Source: Flavobacterium undicola
GTDB taxonomy: Bacteria > Bacteroidota > Bacteroidia > Flavobacteriales > Flavobacteriaceae
Direction: 5' to 3'
DNA length: 41,511 nucleotides
Assembly (NCBI RefSeq): GCF_009909155.2
Contig: NZ_JAAAPM020000031.1
Coordinates: 1-41,511 of the forward strand
The position numbers and the translations under genes were made by a program. This document shows positions 33,233 to 41,380 of the stretch, piece by piece (within the stretch, counting starts at the first letter, position 1; every line of letters begins with the position of its first letter). The notes beneath the pieces are model-generated. The model was not told where the DNA came from. It saw only the letters and a program-made list of their open reading frames with translations, and did no database searches.

Positions 33233-35274
33233 TGAAGAAACTATTATTTATACTTACCGCTTTTTTGGTTTTTACCAATGTAAATTCTCAAATTTTAGAT
33301 CCTGTTAAATGGACAACCAAAATAGAACAAAAGTCAGAAGGTGTTTTTGTATTGACTTTTAACGCGGTGATTGAAAAAGAGTGGCACATGTATTCGCAGT
33401 TTACTCCAGATGGAGGACCGTTGCCAATGGAGCTTGTTTTTAAAAATCAATCAGGGAATTATAGTTTAATTGGCAAAGCCAAAGAGAGTAAAACTAAGAC
33501 GGCTTATAATGATGTTTTTGAGGTAAATGAAACCTTTTTTGAAGGTAAAGCTCAAATTCAGCAGGAGATTAAACTAACCAATTTAAAGCTAAATAAGGTT
33601 GAAGTAGAACTTAACTACCAAGCCTGTAAAGAAGTGTGTATTAATCAATCTAAGAAATTTACTTTTCAAATTCCTGCTACTTCAATTGCTGTAGTTACTC
33701 CTAATCATAAAGAGAATCTTCTGAATGAATCAGTTCAAAATACAAAGCTTATTGATAGTACAAAAACAGATTCGATAACTCCTAGTCTTGGTGCAAGTGA
33801 TATTGTGGTTGCTCCTGAAAAAGCAGCTATATCAAATACTACTGAAACTGTTCCAAGAAGTCTTTGGTCTATCTTTTTTGTTGCTTTTTTGTTTGGGTTT
33901 ACCGCTTTGCTGACACCTTGTGTTTTTCCGATGATTCCAATGACGGTTAGTTTTTTTACCAAACAAAGTAAAACGCGTGCCAGAGGAATACGAAATGCTA
34001 TTATTTATGGAGTTTCGATAATTGTAATTTATGTTTTATTGGGGTCGATTGTTACGGCTATTTTTGGTGCAGATGCATTGAATGCCTTGTCAACAAATGT
34101 TTGGTTTAATCTGTTGTTTTTTATTTTATTGGTCGTTTTTGCGATTTCTTTTTTAGGAGCTTTCGAAATTGTATTACCCAATTCCTGGGCAAATAAAGTA
34201 GATAGTCAAGCCGATAGAGGCGGAATATTAGGAATTGTATTTATGGCATTGGCCTTAGCCATTGTTTCCTTTTCTTGTACAGGACCTATCGTAGGAAGTT
34301 TGTTGGTTGAAGCCGCTTCTAATGGCGGTTTGGCACCAATAATAGGGATGCTTGGTTTTTCTTCGGCATTGGCTCTGCCATTTATGTTATTTGCTTTTTT
34401 TCCGGGTTGGTTGCATTCTTTACCAAAGTCGGGAGGTTGGTTGAACACGGTAAAAGTGGTTTTAGGATTCTTAGAATTGGCTTTGGCTTTTAAATTTTTA
34501 TCGAATGCCGATTTGGTTTTGCAGTTACATATATTAGAAAGAGAAGTTTTCATCGCTATTTGGATTGCTGTTTTCGGAGCTTTAGCTTTGTATTTGTTTG
34601 GAAAAATAACCTTGCCGCATGATAGTCCAATGTCAAGTATTTCTGTTGGAAGATTACTAATGGGATTGTTAGTGTTGACCTTTACTGTTTATTTAATTCC
34701 GGGACTTTGGGGAGCGCCTTTGAAAATTATCAATGCTTTTCCACCACCGATGGAATATAGCGAAAGCCCAATGGGATTGAGTGTTTCGGGGAAAAGTGCG
34801 GCTAAAATTGATTTACCTGAAGGCGCAAAAATTGGCCCTCATGGATTAGTTGTTTTTGATAATTATCAAAATGGATTGACTTATGCTAAAAAAGTAAATA
34901 AACCCATAATGCTCGATTTTACAGGATTTGCTTGTGTAAATTGCCGCAAAATGGAAAACAATGTTTGGTCAGATCCTAATGTATTGTCTATTTTGAAAGA
35001 CCAAATCGTTTTGATTTCGCTTTACGTTGATGATAAAAGAGAATTGCCAAAATTACAACAGTTTGTTTCTCCAACAACGGGTGCTGAAATTGAAACCATA
35101 GGGGATAAGTGGACTGATTTTATGATTTCTAAATACAAAACCAATACGCAGCCTTTATATGTGTTAACTGACTTAGAAGGTAATAGTTTAAATGCTGAGC
35201 AGCCAACAATTAGTTATGTAGGAGTTGAAGAATATTATAATTGGTTGAAAGCTGGAATAGCGAAGTTTAAGTAA
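33232..35274 (+). CDS. dsbD: DsbD-like thiol:disulfide interchange protein
   Basis: A 680-residue inner-membrane reductant conduit. Signal peptide (1-19), N-terminal DsbD-alpha-like domain with Cys132-x-x-x-Cys136 (YQACKEVCINQ), a linker, about eight to nine membrane helices (about 212-515) with the redox cysteines in LLTPCVFPMIPM and SFSCTGPIVGSLL, and a C-terminal thioredoxin-like domain with Cys568-V-N-Cys571 (GFACVNCRKME). It passes electrons from cytoplasmic thioredoxin to periplasmic proteins and cytochrome maturation. Overlap with tilS by one base. Confidence 0.94.
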   Translation: MKKLLFILTAFLVFTNVNSQILDPVKWTTKIEQKSEGVFVLTFNAVIEKEWHMYSQFTPDGGPLPMELVFKNQSGNYSLIGKAKESKTKTAYNDVFEVNETFFEGKAQIQQEIKLTNLKLNKVEVELNYQACKEVCINQSKKFTFQIPATSIAVVTPNHKENLLNESVQNTKLIDSTKTDSITPSLGASDIVVAPEKAAISNTTETVPRSLWSIFFVAFLFGFTALLTPCVFPMIPMTVSFFTKQSKTRARGIRNAIIYGVSIIVIYVLLGSIVTAIFGADALNALSTNVWFNLLFFILLVVFAISFLGAFEIVLPNSWANKVDSQADRGGILGIVFMALALAIVSFSCTGPIVGSLLVEAASNGGLAPIIGMLGFSSALALPFMLFAFFPGWLHSLPKSGGWLNTVKVVLGFLELALAFKFLSNADLVLQLHILEREVFIAIWIAVFGALALYLFGKITLPHDSPMSSISVGRLLMGLLVLTFTVYLIPGLWGAPLKIINAFPPPMEYSESPMGLSVSGKSAAKIDLPEGAKIGPHGLVVFDNYQNGLTYAKKVNKPIMLDFTGFACVNCRKMENNVWSDPNVLSILKDQIVLISLYVDDKRELPKLQQFVSPTTGAEIETIGDKWTDFMISKYKTNTQPLYVLTDLEGNSLNAEQPTISYVGVEEYYNWLKAGIAKFK

Positions 35275-35598
35275 TAGCAATTAGACCTATAACTAATTTC
35301 ATTTTTTTATCACAGAAGTACGATACAATAAAAATGATTGTAGATTTTTGATTAACGATTCTTGATTTCAGATTTACGAGTTCCTGAAAAACAAACGATT
35401 TTTTATTTACTAACATAAAATCTAAAATCAAGAATCGTTAATCTGTATTCAAAAATCCCTATAATCATCCCAGCCAGCCATCACTATCTTTTATTTAAGC
35501 AAAGTCAAGCAATAAAAAGCACATTGAAAAAATTAGCAGTATCTTCGCGCCAAATTAAAGAAGTACTCAAATTAGTGTTTACTTCATAAACACAATTT
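35275..35598. other. 324-bp intergenic region with a 17-bp inverted repeat
   Basis: TTAACGATTCTTGATTT (35352-35368) recurs in inverse at 35425-35441, 56 bp apart. There is no T run directly after it, so it is a palindromic repeat rather than a clear terminator. The helicase promoter must lie in the last 80 bp; a TATCTTCG segment at 35540 is only a weak -7 match. Confidence 0.6.
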
Positions 35599-36888
35599 AT
35601 GTCATTTAATTCATTAGGCTTATCTGATGCTTTATTAAAAGCTATCAGTAAAAAAGGATATACAGCACCTTCTCCAATACAACAAAAGGCAATTCCACCA
35701 ATTTTAGAAGGTAAAGATGTATTAGCGTCTGCGCAAACTGGAACAGGAAAAACGGCAGGTTTTACACTACCAATATTACAATTATTATCGCAAGGACAAC
35801 ACTTAAGACAAAGACCCGTTCGTGCCTTAATATTGACTCCTACAAGAGAATTGGCTGCTCAAATATTTGCCAATATAAAAGAATACAGTGAATTTCTGGA
35901 TTTGCGCAGCGCCGTAATTTTTGGAGGCGTAAACCAAAAACCACAAGCCGCACAAATACGTCAAGGTCTTGATATTTTGGTCGCGACTCCCGGTCGATTA
36001 ATCGATTTGCAAAACCAAGGTTTAATATCGCTTGCCAAAGTTGAAATCTTAGTTTTAGATGAAGCGGATCGTATGCTAGACATGGGTTTCGTACGAGATA
36101 TTGAGCGCATTATAAAAGTATTACCTTCAAAAAGGCAAAACTTGATGTTTTCGGCAACCTTTTCAAAAGATATTAAGAAATTGGCAATGGGTATTTTGCA
36201 CCATCCCGTTCATGTTGAAGCAACCCCGGAAAACACAACAGTAGATGCTATTATTCAAAAAGTATATCCTGTTGCAAAGCAGAAAAAAACAGAATTGATC
36301 ATTAAACTGATTACGGAAGGCAACTGGAAACAGATTTTGGTATTTACCCGTACCAAACAAGGGGCCAACAAACTTTGCGAAAGCATGATTAGTGCAGGTA
36401 TTAAAGCAGCAGCTATTCACGGAAATAAAGGTCAGGGCGCACGAACTAAAGCCTTAGCCGGTTTCAAAAACGGAAGCCTAACCGCTTTGGTCGCCACAGA
36501 TATTGCCGCTCGAGGTTTGGATATTCCATTATTACCGCATGTTGTTAATTTTGAATTGCCCAATATTCCTGAAGATTATGTTCACCGAATTGGTAGAACC
36601 GGAAGAGCCGGAGCAAGTGGAGAAGCTATTTCGTTAGTTAGTCCGGACGAAACCACTTTTTTACGCGATATAGAAAAATTGGTCGGCTTGAAATTGCCGA
36701 AAGAAAATATTAAAGGTTTTGAGCCAGATCCTAATGCTTCAACCGAACCTATAAAACAAGGTCAAGGCAGACCACAACGTAATTCGACTCCTAAGAAACC
36801 AAAAACGGATAGTACAAACCGTAGCAGCAATAACAGCTTTGGTCCAAGACGTCCAAATACCAATAATGACAGACGTTCTAATAGATAA
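35599..36888 (+). CDS. rhlE: DEAD-box ATP-dependent RNA helicase, RhlE type
   Basis: A 429-residue DEAD-box helicase. Q motif GYTAPSPIQQKAIP, motif I ASAQTGTGKT (53-62), Ia PTRELAAQ, II LDEADRMLDMGF, III SATF, V ATDIAARGLDIP, VI HRIGRTGRAG. The C-tail from about 380 is basic and low in complexity (NSTPKKPKTDSTNRSSNN, then RR/NR repeats), as in RNA-binding tails of RhlE/cold-shock helicases. It remodels RNA in ribosome assembly and decay. Monocistronic. Confidence 0.95.
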   Translation: MSFNSLGLSDALLKAISKKGYTAPSPIQQKAIPPILEGKDVLASAQTGTGKTAGFTLPILQLLSQGQHLRQRPVRALILTPTRELAAQIFANIKEYSEFLDLRSAVIFGGVNQKPQAAQIRQGLDILVATPGRLIDLQNQGLISLAKVEILVLDEADRMLDMGFVRDIERIIKVLPSKRQNLMFSATFSKDIKKLAMGILHHPVHVEATPENTTVDAIIQKVYPVAKQKKTELIIKLITEGNWKQILVFTRTKQGANKLCESMISAGIKAAAIHGNKGQGARTKALAGFKNGSLTALVATDIAARGLDIPLLPHVVNFELPNIPEDYVHRIGRTGRAGASGEAISLVSPDETTFLRDIEKLVGLKLPKENIKGFEPDPNASTEPIKQGQGRPQRNSTPKKPKTDSTNRSSNNSFGPRRPNTNNDRRSNR

Positions 36889-36966
36889 TAGCTAAGAAAT
36901 TAAGATTTTTTAGGAGCAGCATGATTTTGTTTTTTAAGGAAGTCTCCTCCCGCTATACACTACAAT

Positions 36967-36987
36967 CTCCCGAAGAAAAATCGGGAG
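36967..36987 (+). terminator. possible rhlE terminator
   Basis: CTCCCGA, seven-base loop, TCGGGAG; followed by GATTTTCG, a weak T tract. Confidence 0.45.
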
Positions 36988-37136
36988 GATTTTCGTTTCT
37001 ACCTGCCTGTCGGCAGACAGGTCGGGGCTATTTAGAGCGTTATATTTTCAAAATATCATTTTGCAAATTCATTTCACAAATCTAAAATAGCCAAATGACT
37101 TGTAAGAAAAAATCAATATATTTGAAAAATCATAAA

Positions 37137-37220
37137 GCGAAATAAACCTTCGCGTATACACCCAAATTAGGGTAGATTGGCGAAGGTTTGTTTCGCCTAT
37201 ATACAAGTTAGCGGTAAGAC
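37137..37220 (+). repeat. cassette-leader hairpin plus GTTAGCGG boundary
   Basis: A 17-bp stem (GCGAAATAAACCTTCGC at 37137-37153; partner 37180-37196, one wobble pair) with a 26-base loop is followed by ACAAG (37203-37207) and GTTAGCGGTAAGAC (37207-37220). That last word returns in inverse after the gene as GTCCTACCGCTAAC at 38378-38391, bracketing the pentapeptide gene. The right arm CGAAGGTTT..TTC and ACAAG recur before the next unit at 40700-40728. Confidence 0.8.
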
Positions 37221-37234
37221 TAAACAACATATAA

Positions 37235-38377
37235 GTGGAACCAAACAAACAACATTTAGAATTACTTTATAGTGGCCATGAGAAATGGAACAAGTGGCGT
37301 TTAGAAAACCCCGAAATGAAACCCGAATTTGTTTGGGCGCAATTAGATGGTTTAGACTTGTCATATTATAATTTTAAAGACGGTGATTTTAATGGAGCTT
37401 CGCTATATGGAACAAATTTTTCATATTCAAATTTAGAAAACACCAATCTACAAGAAGTGATTGCCGATAATGCTATATTTATTGGGGCAAATCTAAATGA
37501 CGTTCAAGCCAGTAATATGCAAGCTTGCGAAGCCAACTTTGAAAGCGCTATCCTTACTAATTGGTTAACTTATGACGCAAAATTCTACGACTCAAATTTT
37601 GAAAACGCAAACTTATCCAATTCCGAATTATCAGGTTGTGAATTTAATACTGCAAACTTAGAAAGCGCAAATTTTGAATTTTGCGATTTAACACATTGTA
37701 ATTTCACACAAGCTAATTTACAAAATGCAATTTTGAGAAACTGCATTTTAGTTGGATGTCATTTTGTTGACAATATTTTATATGGCACTGATTTATCTTA
37801 TTCGAATATTTATGGAGTATCTATTTGGAACGTTTCAACTAATGAAAACACTATTCAAAATGATTTAATAATAACTGCTGAACATGAACCAGAAATAACT
37901 TTAGACAATATTAAAGTTGCTCAGTTTGTCTATTTACTTTTAAATAATTCTGAGATTAAAGATATTATAGAAACTGTTACATCAAAAGTTGTTTTAATCT
38001 TAGGAAGGTTTACTCCTGAAAGAAAGCTAAAACTTAATGAAATAAAAGAGATTTTACGAAGCCATGGTTATGCTCCAATAATTTTTGATTTTGAAAAACC
38101 TTCGAATAGGACAACTCAAGAAACAATAACTACAATTGCAAGATTGAGTAAATTCATAGTAGCAGATATAACAGATCCAAAAAGTATTCCGCAAGAGCTT
38201 TTAGGTATTGTTCAAAGTATGCCATCACTGCAAGTTATTCCAATTATTGAAAAACCAAATGAACATTGGGGAATGTTTGACCATTTTTTAAAATATGAAT
38301 GGGTTTTGCCTATAGCAGAATATGATAACAATATCAAAGAAATTTTATTGGAACAGATTCAGAAGATTAACGACTAA
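37235..38377 (+). CDS. pentapeptide-repeat protein with TIR-like C-terminal domain
   Basis: A 380-residue protein. Residues about 35-200 are tandem pentapeptide repeats (A/N-N/D-L/F-x-x pattern: ANLNDVQASNMQACEANFES, NLESANFEFCDLTHCNFTQA), which fold as a right-handed beta helix. Residues about 251-375 look TIR-like: KVVLILGRF (betaA), YAPIIFDFEKP (betaB and BB loop), KFIVADITD (betaC), DPKSIPQELLGIV (alphaC, with Glu321 where TIR NADases keep their catalytic Glu), QVIPIIEKP (betaD). The start is GTG at 37235, directly after an in-frame stop. TIR domains often act as NAD-consuming effectors in phage defence; that role here is inference. Unit boundaries suggest recent mobility. Confidence 0.8.
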   Translation: MEPNKQHLELLYSGHEKWNKWRLENPEMKPEFVWAQLDGLDLSYYNFKDGDFNGASLYGTNFSYSNLENTNLQEVIADNAIFIGANLNDVQASNMQACEANFESAILTNWLTYDAKFYDSNFENANLSNSELSGCEFNTANLESANFEFCDLTHCNFTQANLQNAILRNCILVGCHFVDNILYGTDLSYSNIYGVSIWNVSTNENTIQNDLIITAEHEPEITLDNIKVAQFVYLLLNNSEIKDIIETVTSKVVLILGRFTPERKLKLNEIKEILRSHGYAPIIFDFEKPSNRTTQETITTIARLSKFIVADITDPKSIPQELLGIVQSMPSLQVIPIIEKPNEHWGMFDHFLKYEWVLPIAEYDNNIKEILLEQIQKIND

Positions 38378-38506
38378 GTCCTACCGCTAACAGCAAAGGT
38401 TTCGTTGCGTGCGTAGCACCAACAATGAAACCTGTGTTGAACGGAACCGCTGTCATTCCGCAACTATGGGTTTTTTGATAAAATATTTTTAGCCTTTCAA
38501 GAGGAT
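38378..38506 (+). repeat. folded 3' boundary repeat, copy A
   Basis: After GTCCTACCGCTAAC comes a stem AGGTTTC (38397-38403) / GAAACCT (38427-38433) with an inner GTGC/GCAC stem, then GTTGAAC, a second stem CGGAA/TTCCG (38442-38460), and a tail ending TTTCAAGAGGATT. Copy B at 41389-41511 has the same order with compensatory changes in the stem. Confidence 0.8.
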
Positions 38507-38528
38507 TCAGCATCCTCTTTTTTTTTTG
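38501..38528 (+). terminator. hairpin with T run at the end of repeat A
   Basis: GAGGAT, five-base loop, ATCCTC followed by ten T. It can terminate transcription from the pentapeptide gene and may also be the terminal structure of the IS91-like element. Confidence 0.65.
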
Positions 38529-38595
38529 AGAAGTATTTTTGTGCGTTTCCGAGTGTTTTTCTTCACTTTTGGGCATACATACCCTTACCCATAAT

Positions 38596-39711
38596 TTAGC
38601 TTTTATAGGGACTTGTGTTTTGGCTACCGCCAAGATACCAAACAGGCGGACCACGCTGATCAAAAACAGCTATCGTATGTAAATTGCCCACTTTACAACA
38701 AGGACATTTGGGTAAAAAAGGCTTCTTTTCTACTTTTTCTAATACTTTTACTTGAAGTTTTTCCTGTAAAAGCTTTAGCTTTTCACGCTTCCAAGTACTG
38801 CTCAGAAAACCATAATGGCGAATTTTTACAAACCGTTTGGGTAAAATATGCAACGAAAACCGTCTAATAAACTCCCCGTGCGTAAGGGACATTTGTTTTT
38901 TGACTCCCGCCATTCGATAATCCTTGTAATCAAAAATCACGTTTTGAGAATCAATATTCCTGATTCTATGGTTACTAACAGCGATTTTACGGGTATATCT
39001 CCCCAAATATTCCACCACCGATTTTGAACTTCCAAAAGGTCGCTTGGCAAATACCACCCAATCTTTTCTCCATAATTCCTGCCGAATTTGTTCGTAGCCA
39101 ATCGGATTTTTCGCCTTGAGTTTTTCGCAATATTTAGCCCTAAAAACCTTGGATAATGCCTTGACTGAAAATAGAAAATTGCCTTTGGAGTCGCTGTTTT
39201 GCCATTGTCCCTCTTTATTTACTCCTCCTCCAGGCACAATGCAATGCAGGTGTGGATGCAAACTCAATTGCTGTCCCCAAGTGTGTAAAACGGCAATCAT
39301 ACCCATTTGAATTCCCTTCTTTTTACCAAAAGTTTGTAGTGTTTCCCAAGTCGCTTCAAACAAGGTATCGTACACCATTTTAGGCTGGTGCATCGCTAAG
39401 GAATTGATGCTATCAGGCAAAGTAAAAACCGCATGAAAATAAGGAACAGGCAAAAGTTCTGTTTCTCTTTTGGATATCCAATCTTCTCGATTTTCACCCT
39501 GACACTTCGGGCAATGACGGTTGCGGCAACTATTGTAGCTAATGCTCATATTCCCACAACTATCACAGGCATCAATATGACCGCCCAATTGTGATGTTCG
39601 GCATTTTTTAACTGCTGACAAGGTTCGAAGCTGCCAAGTATTTAAACCTAAATTTTCTATTCTTGCTCCTAACTTTTGCAGTACATCGGCTACTTCAAAT
39701 TTTGGCTGCAT
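38596..39711 (-). CDS. IS91-family transposase (HUH, Y2)
   Basis: A 371-residue rolling-circle transposase, full length for the family. N-terminal zinc-binding region with cysteines 37, 49, 52, 62, 67 and 70 (CDSCG, CRNRHCPKC). HUH motif LHPHLHCIVPGGG (His154, His156). Paired catalytic tyrosines Tyr235 and Tyr239 in VEYLGRYTRK. C-terminal ISFDYKDYR-type segment and a second CPCC zinc site near 340. All expected catalytic residues are present, so the enzyme may be active. Its ATG lies inside the 3' end of the recombinase gene (22-bp overlap), implying coupled translation. Confidence 0.93.
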   Translation of the reverse strand: MQPKFEVADVLQKLGARIENLGLNTWQLRTLSAVKKCRTSQLGGHIDACDSCGNMSISYNSCRNRHCPKCQGENREDWISKRETELLPVPYFHAVFTLPDSINSLAMHQPKMVYDTLFEATWETLQTFGKKKGIQMGMIAVLHTWGQQLSLHPHLHCIVPGGGVNKEGQWQNSDSKGNFLFSVKALSKVFRAKYCEKLKAKNPIGYEQIRQELWRKDWVVFAKRPFGSSKSVVEYLGRYTRKIAVSNHRIRNIDSQNVIFDYKDYRMAGVKKQMSLTHGEFIRRFSLHILPKRFVKIRHYGFLSSTWKREKLKLLQEKLQVKVLEKVEKKPFLPKCPCCKVGNLHTIAVFDQRGPPVWYLGGSQNTSPYKS

Positions 39712-40645
39712 TGGGCAAAGAGCGTATCAAGGGGACTGAACTTTTGCTGACTCTCTAATTGTGCTATCTGCAAATACTCTAAGGTAGTCTCTATGTTTTG
39801 GTGTCCCAAAAGCTCTTTGAGGGTCATAATATCCATCCCGTCTTCCAAAAGATGGGTAGCATAAGAATGTCGCAGCGAATGCACATGAACTTCTTTAATT
39901 ATACCAGCTGATTTACTTACTTGTTTGATAACCCACTGCACTCCTCGCTGGGAATAACGACTATCAAAATCGCCTCCTCCGCGACCAACAGGCTGACCAT
40001 TAAAAAGATAATCTTGAGGTTTTTCTGCTTCAATGTATTTTCTTAAGCCTCGTATTAAGTGAATCGAAAGCGGAACATAACGGTCTTTTTTGCCTTTGCC
40101 TTGAACGACCTTGAGCTGTTTGCGATCAAAATCCAAATCCTGCAAACGTACTGAACGCACTTCCATACAACGAAGTCCACAACCGTAAAGAAGTCCAATT
40201 AGAATTTTGTGCTTAAGTAATTTAGCATGTACGAGCAGCGACCAAACTTCTTCTTTACTCAAAACAACTGGAAGTTTCTTCTCGTGTTTTATCGAAGGTA
40301 AACGAAGATACTCATAAGGCAAGCCTTCGGATTTTAATAAAAAACGAAGCCCGTAAACACAATGCTTAAAATACGTTTGAGAAGGTGTTTTAGACTTTTT
40401 TTGAAGATAAAACAGGTAGTCATGAACTTGTTCGGCATCGAGCTCCGTTGGGATTTTTCCAAAATACAAGGAAATAGAAGCTACGTGACGAGAATAATTA
40501 GTAAAAGTACTTTGGCTTCGACCTAAGACCGAAACCGTGCGCTCAAAACGATCTAGTAGCTCCTCAAAACCGGGAACTTCTCGTTTGGCTTGATTGAGAA
40601 TTTTATTTTCTCTTAAATCTTCTGGATGCTTTTTTTTGTAACCAT
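39690..40645 (-). CDS. tyrosine recombinase of the IS91-like element, frameshifted at an A8 tract
   Basis: The long frame (39690 to 40469, 259 residues, only a TTG to start from) has the catalytic Arg (YGCGLRCMEV), HSLRHSYATH, LGHQNIETT and the Tyr in LEYLQIA. The same frame stays open for a further 57 codons upstream and encodes a normal core-binding domain (PGFEELLDRFERTVSVLGRS, then TFTNYSRHVASISLYF) but contains no ATG. An ATG at 40643-40645 starts MVTKK and enters this frame only if the ribosome or polymerase slips by -1 on A8 (40630-40637), or if the tract had nine A. The full product would be about 318 residues, the usual size. Coordinates span the ATG to the stop. Confidence 0.82.
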
Positions 40646-40647
40646 AA

Positions 40648-40674
40648 CTTACGAAATTTAATTATATTCGTAAG
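40648..40674. promoter_or_regulatory. 8-bp inverted repeat at the recombinase start
   Basis: CTTACGAA (40648-40655) and TTCGTAAG (40667-40674) with an 11-base loop flank the start of the recombinase gene. It could be an operator or the terminal structure of the element. Confidence 0.45.
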
Positions 40675-40699
40675 GTACTAAAACTACGATAAGTGCTAC

Positions 40700-40730
40700 C
40701 GAAGGTTTAGTTCAACATACGCTACAAGCT
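40700..40730 (+). repeat. second cassette leader, right half only
   Basis: CGAAGGTTTAGTTC (40700-40713) and ACAAGC (40724-40729) match the right arm and boundary of the leader at 37181-37208. The left arm, which should read as the complement of the right arm, is missing, apparently replaced by the IS91-like element. Confidence 0.55.
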
Positions 40731-40743
40731 AAAAGAGCCTTAA

Positions 40744-41178
40744 GTGAAAAAAGACATCTCTATTCAAAATATAACAATTGCGTCTATAAAACGCTCTGCG
40801 ATGGATATTAATACTTGGACATATTCTAAAATAGTTACGGCAGAAACTGAAAATAAGTATATTGACTTTGAATTGGATAAAAATGAGCTTCCAATCTTTG
40901 AAATAAAAAGTCAAGCTAAACATACTTTAATAACAACTCGTCAGATTTTAGAGATAGAAAATAACAAACTTAAATCAATAGATTTTGAATCAATTGATGA
41001 TGTGATTTTTAGAGATTTTAAAGGCATTGTAAATAAACCAAAATTATCAATCTTTAGAATTGTTGATATTTACGGAGAACAAATGGATTTTCAAATGGAA
41101 ACAGGAAAAGCTTCAATTGGATTAATTAAAAGTGTAAATACTGTTATAAATTTAAAAAGGCAATCTTTAAATGAATAG
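40744..41178 (+). CDS. hypothetical protein, 144 residues, first gene of cassette-like unit
   Basis: An unrecognised soluble alpha/beta protein (YIDFELDKNELPIFEIKSQA, then VNKPKLSIFRIVDIYGEQMD). It begins with GTG directly after an in-frame TAA, as the pentapeptide gene does. Its last codons overlap the next ORF by 8 bp (ATG at 41171, TAG at 41176), so the two are translationally coupled. No signal peptide. The pair is bounded on the left by a half leader and on the right by folded repeat B. Confidence 0.6.
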   Translation: MKKDISIQNITIASIKRSAMDINTWTYSKIVTAETENKYIDFELDKNELPIFEIKSQAKHTLITTRQILEIENNKLKSIDFESIDDVIFRDFKGIVNKPKLSIFRIVDIYGEQMDFQMETGKASIGLIKSVNTVINLKRQSLNE

Positions 41179-41377
41179 TAAAACTCAAAAATGTGACGAA
41201 TGCAAAAGTCTTTATTTTTCAGAATCATCAGAAATGACTTCTTTATGTCCTGAATGCTCATTTTATTTGTATGAAAAGAAAAATTGCGAGCACAAATTTG
41301 AAAATGGCAGATGCATAAACTGTTATTGGAACGGAAAATCATCCAAATATGTTAATAATTTAAAAAGCGATAAATAG
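41171..41377 (+). CDS. small zinc-ribbon protein, 68 residues
   Basis: A short protein with three metal-binding-type pairs: Cys8-x-x-Cys11, Cys26-x-x-Cys29, and Cys39-x-His41 ... Cys48-x-x-Cys51 (CEHKFENGRCINCYW). Two zinc sites are therefore likely. I recall similar short proteins in Bacteroidota accessory regions but cannot name a family. It overlaps the 144-residue ORF by 8 bp and ends 11 bp before folded repeat B. It may be a nucleic-acid-binding or chaperone-like partner of the larger protein; that is inference. Confidence 0.62.
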   Translation: MNSKTQKCDECKSLYFSESSEMTSLCPECSFYLYEKKNCEHKFENGRCINCYWNGKSSKYVNNLKSDK

Positions 41378-41380
41378 CCT

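Larger units (their letters stand above)
36889..37234. other. 346-bp intergenic region with three hairpins
   Basis: After the helicase come CTCCCGA/TCGGGAG (36967-36987), probably its terminator, then CCTGCCTGTCGGCAGACAGG (37002-37021), a short palindromic word common in this genome (variants near 20300 and 29310), and then the long cassette-leader hairpin listed next. Confidence 0.65.
38501..40730 (-). mobile_element. IS91-family element with tyrosine recombinase (approximate ends)
   Basis: A two-gene element: tyrosine recombinase (39690-40645) followed by an overlapping IS91-type HUH/Y2 transposase (38596-39711). IS91 elements move by rolling circle, insert next to GAAC or CAAG tetranucleotides and make no target duplication. 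The left side abuts CAAG at 38498-38501 in repeat A. The right end is not defined; it should lie between 40675 and about 40728, where another CAAG occurs at 40725-40728. End coordinates are estimates. Confidence 0.7.

Noticed and set aside
37137..37196. Riboswitch or rho-independent terminator
   Set aside because: There is no T run after the stem and no known riboswitch pattern; the arm recurs at 40700 as a boundary element.
38367..38663. Open frame of 98 residues on the minus strand across repeat A
   Set aside because: It overlaps the transposase 3' end and the folded repeat, and its reading comes from repeat sequence.
39690..40469. Integron integrase (IntI)
   Set aside because: The catalytic domain is of general XerC/D type and I cannot see the extra IntI-specific helix; it also overlaps an IS91 transposase.
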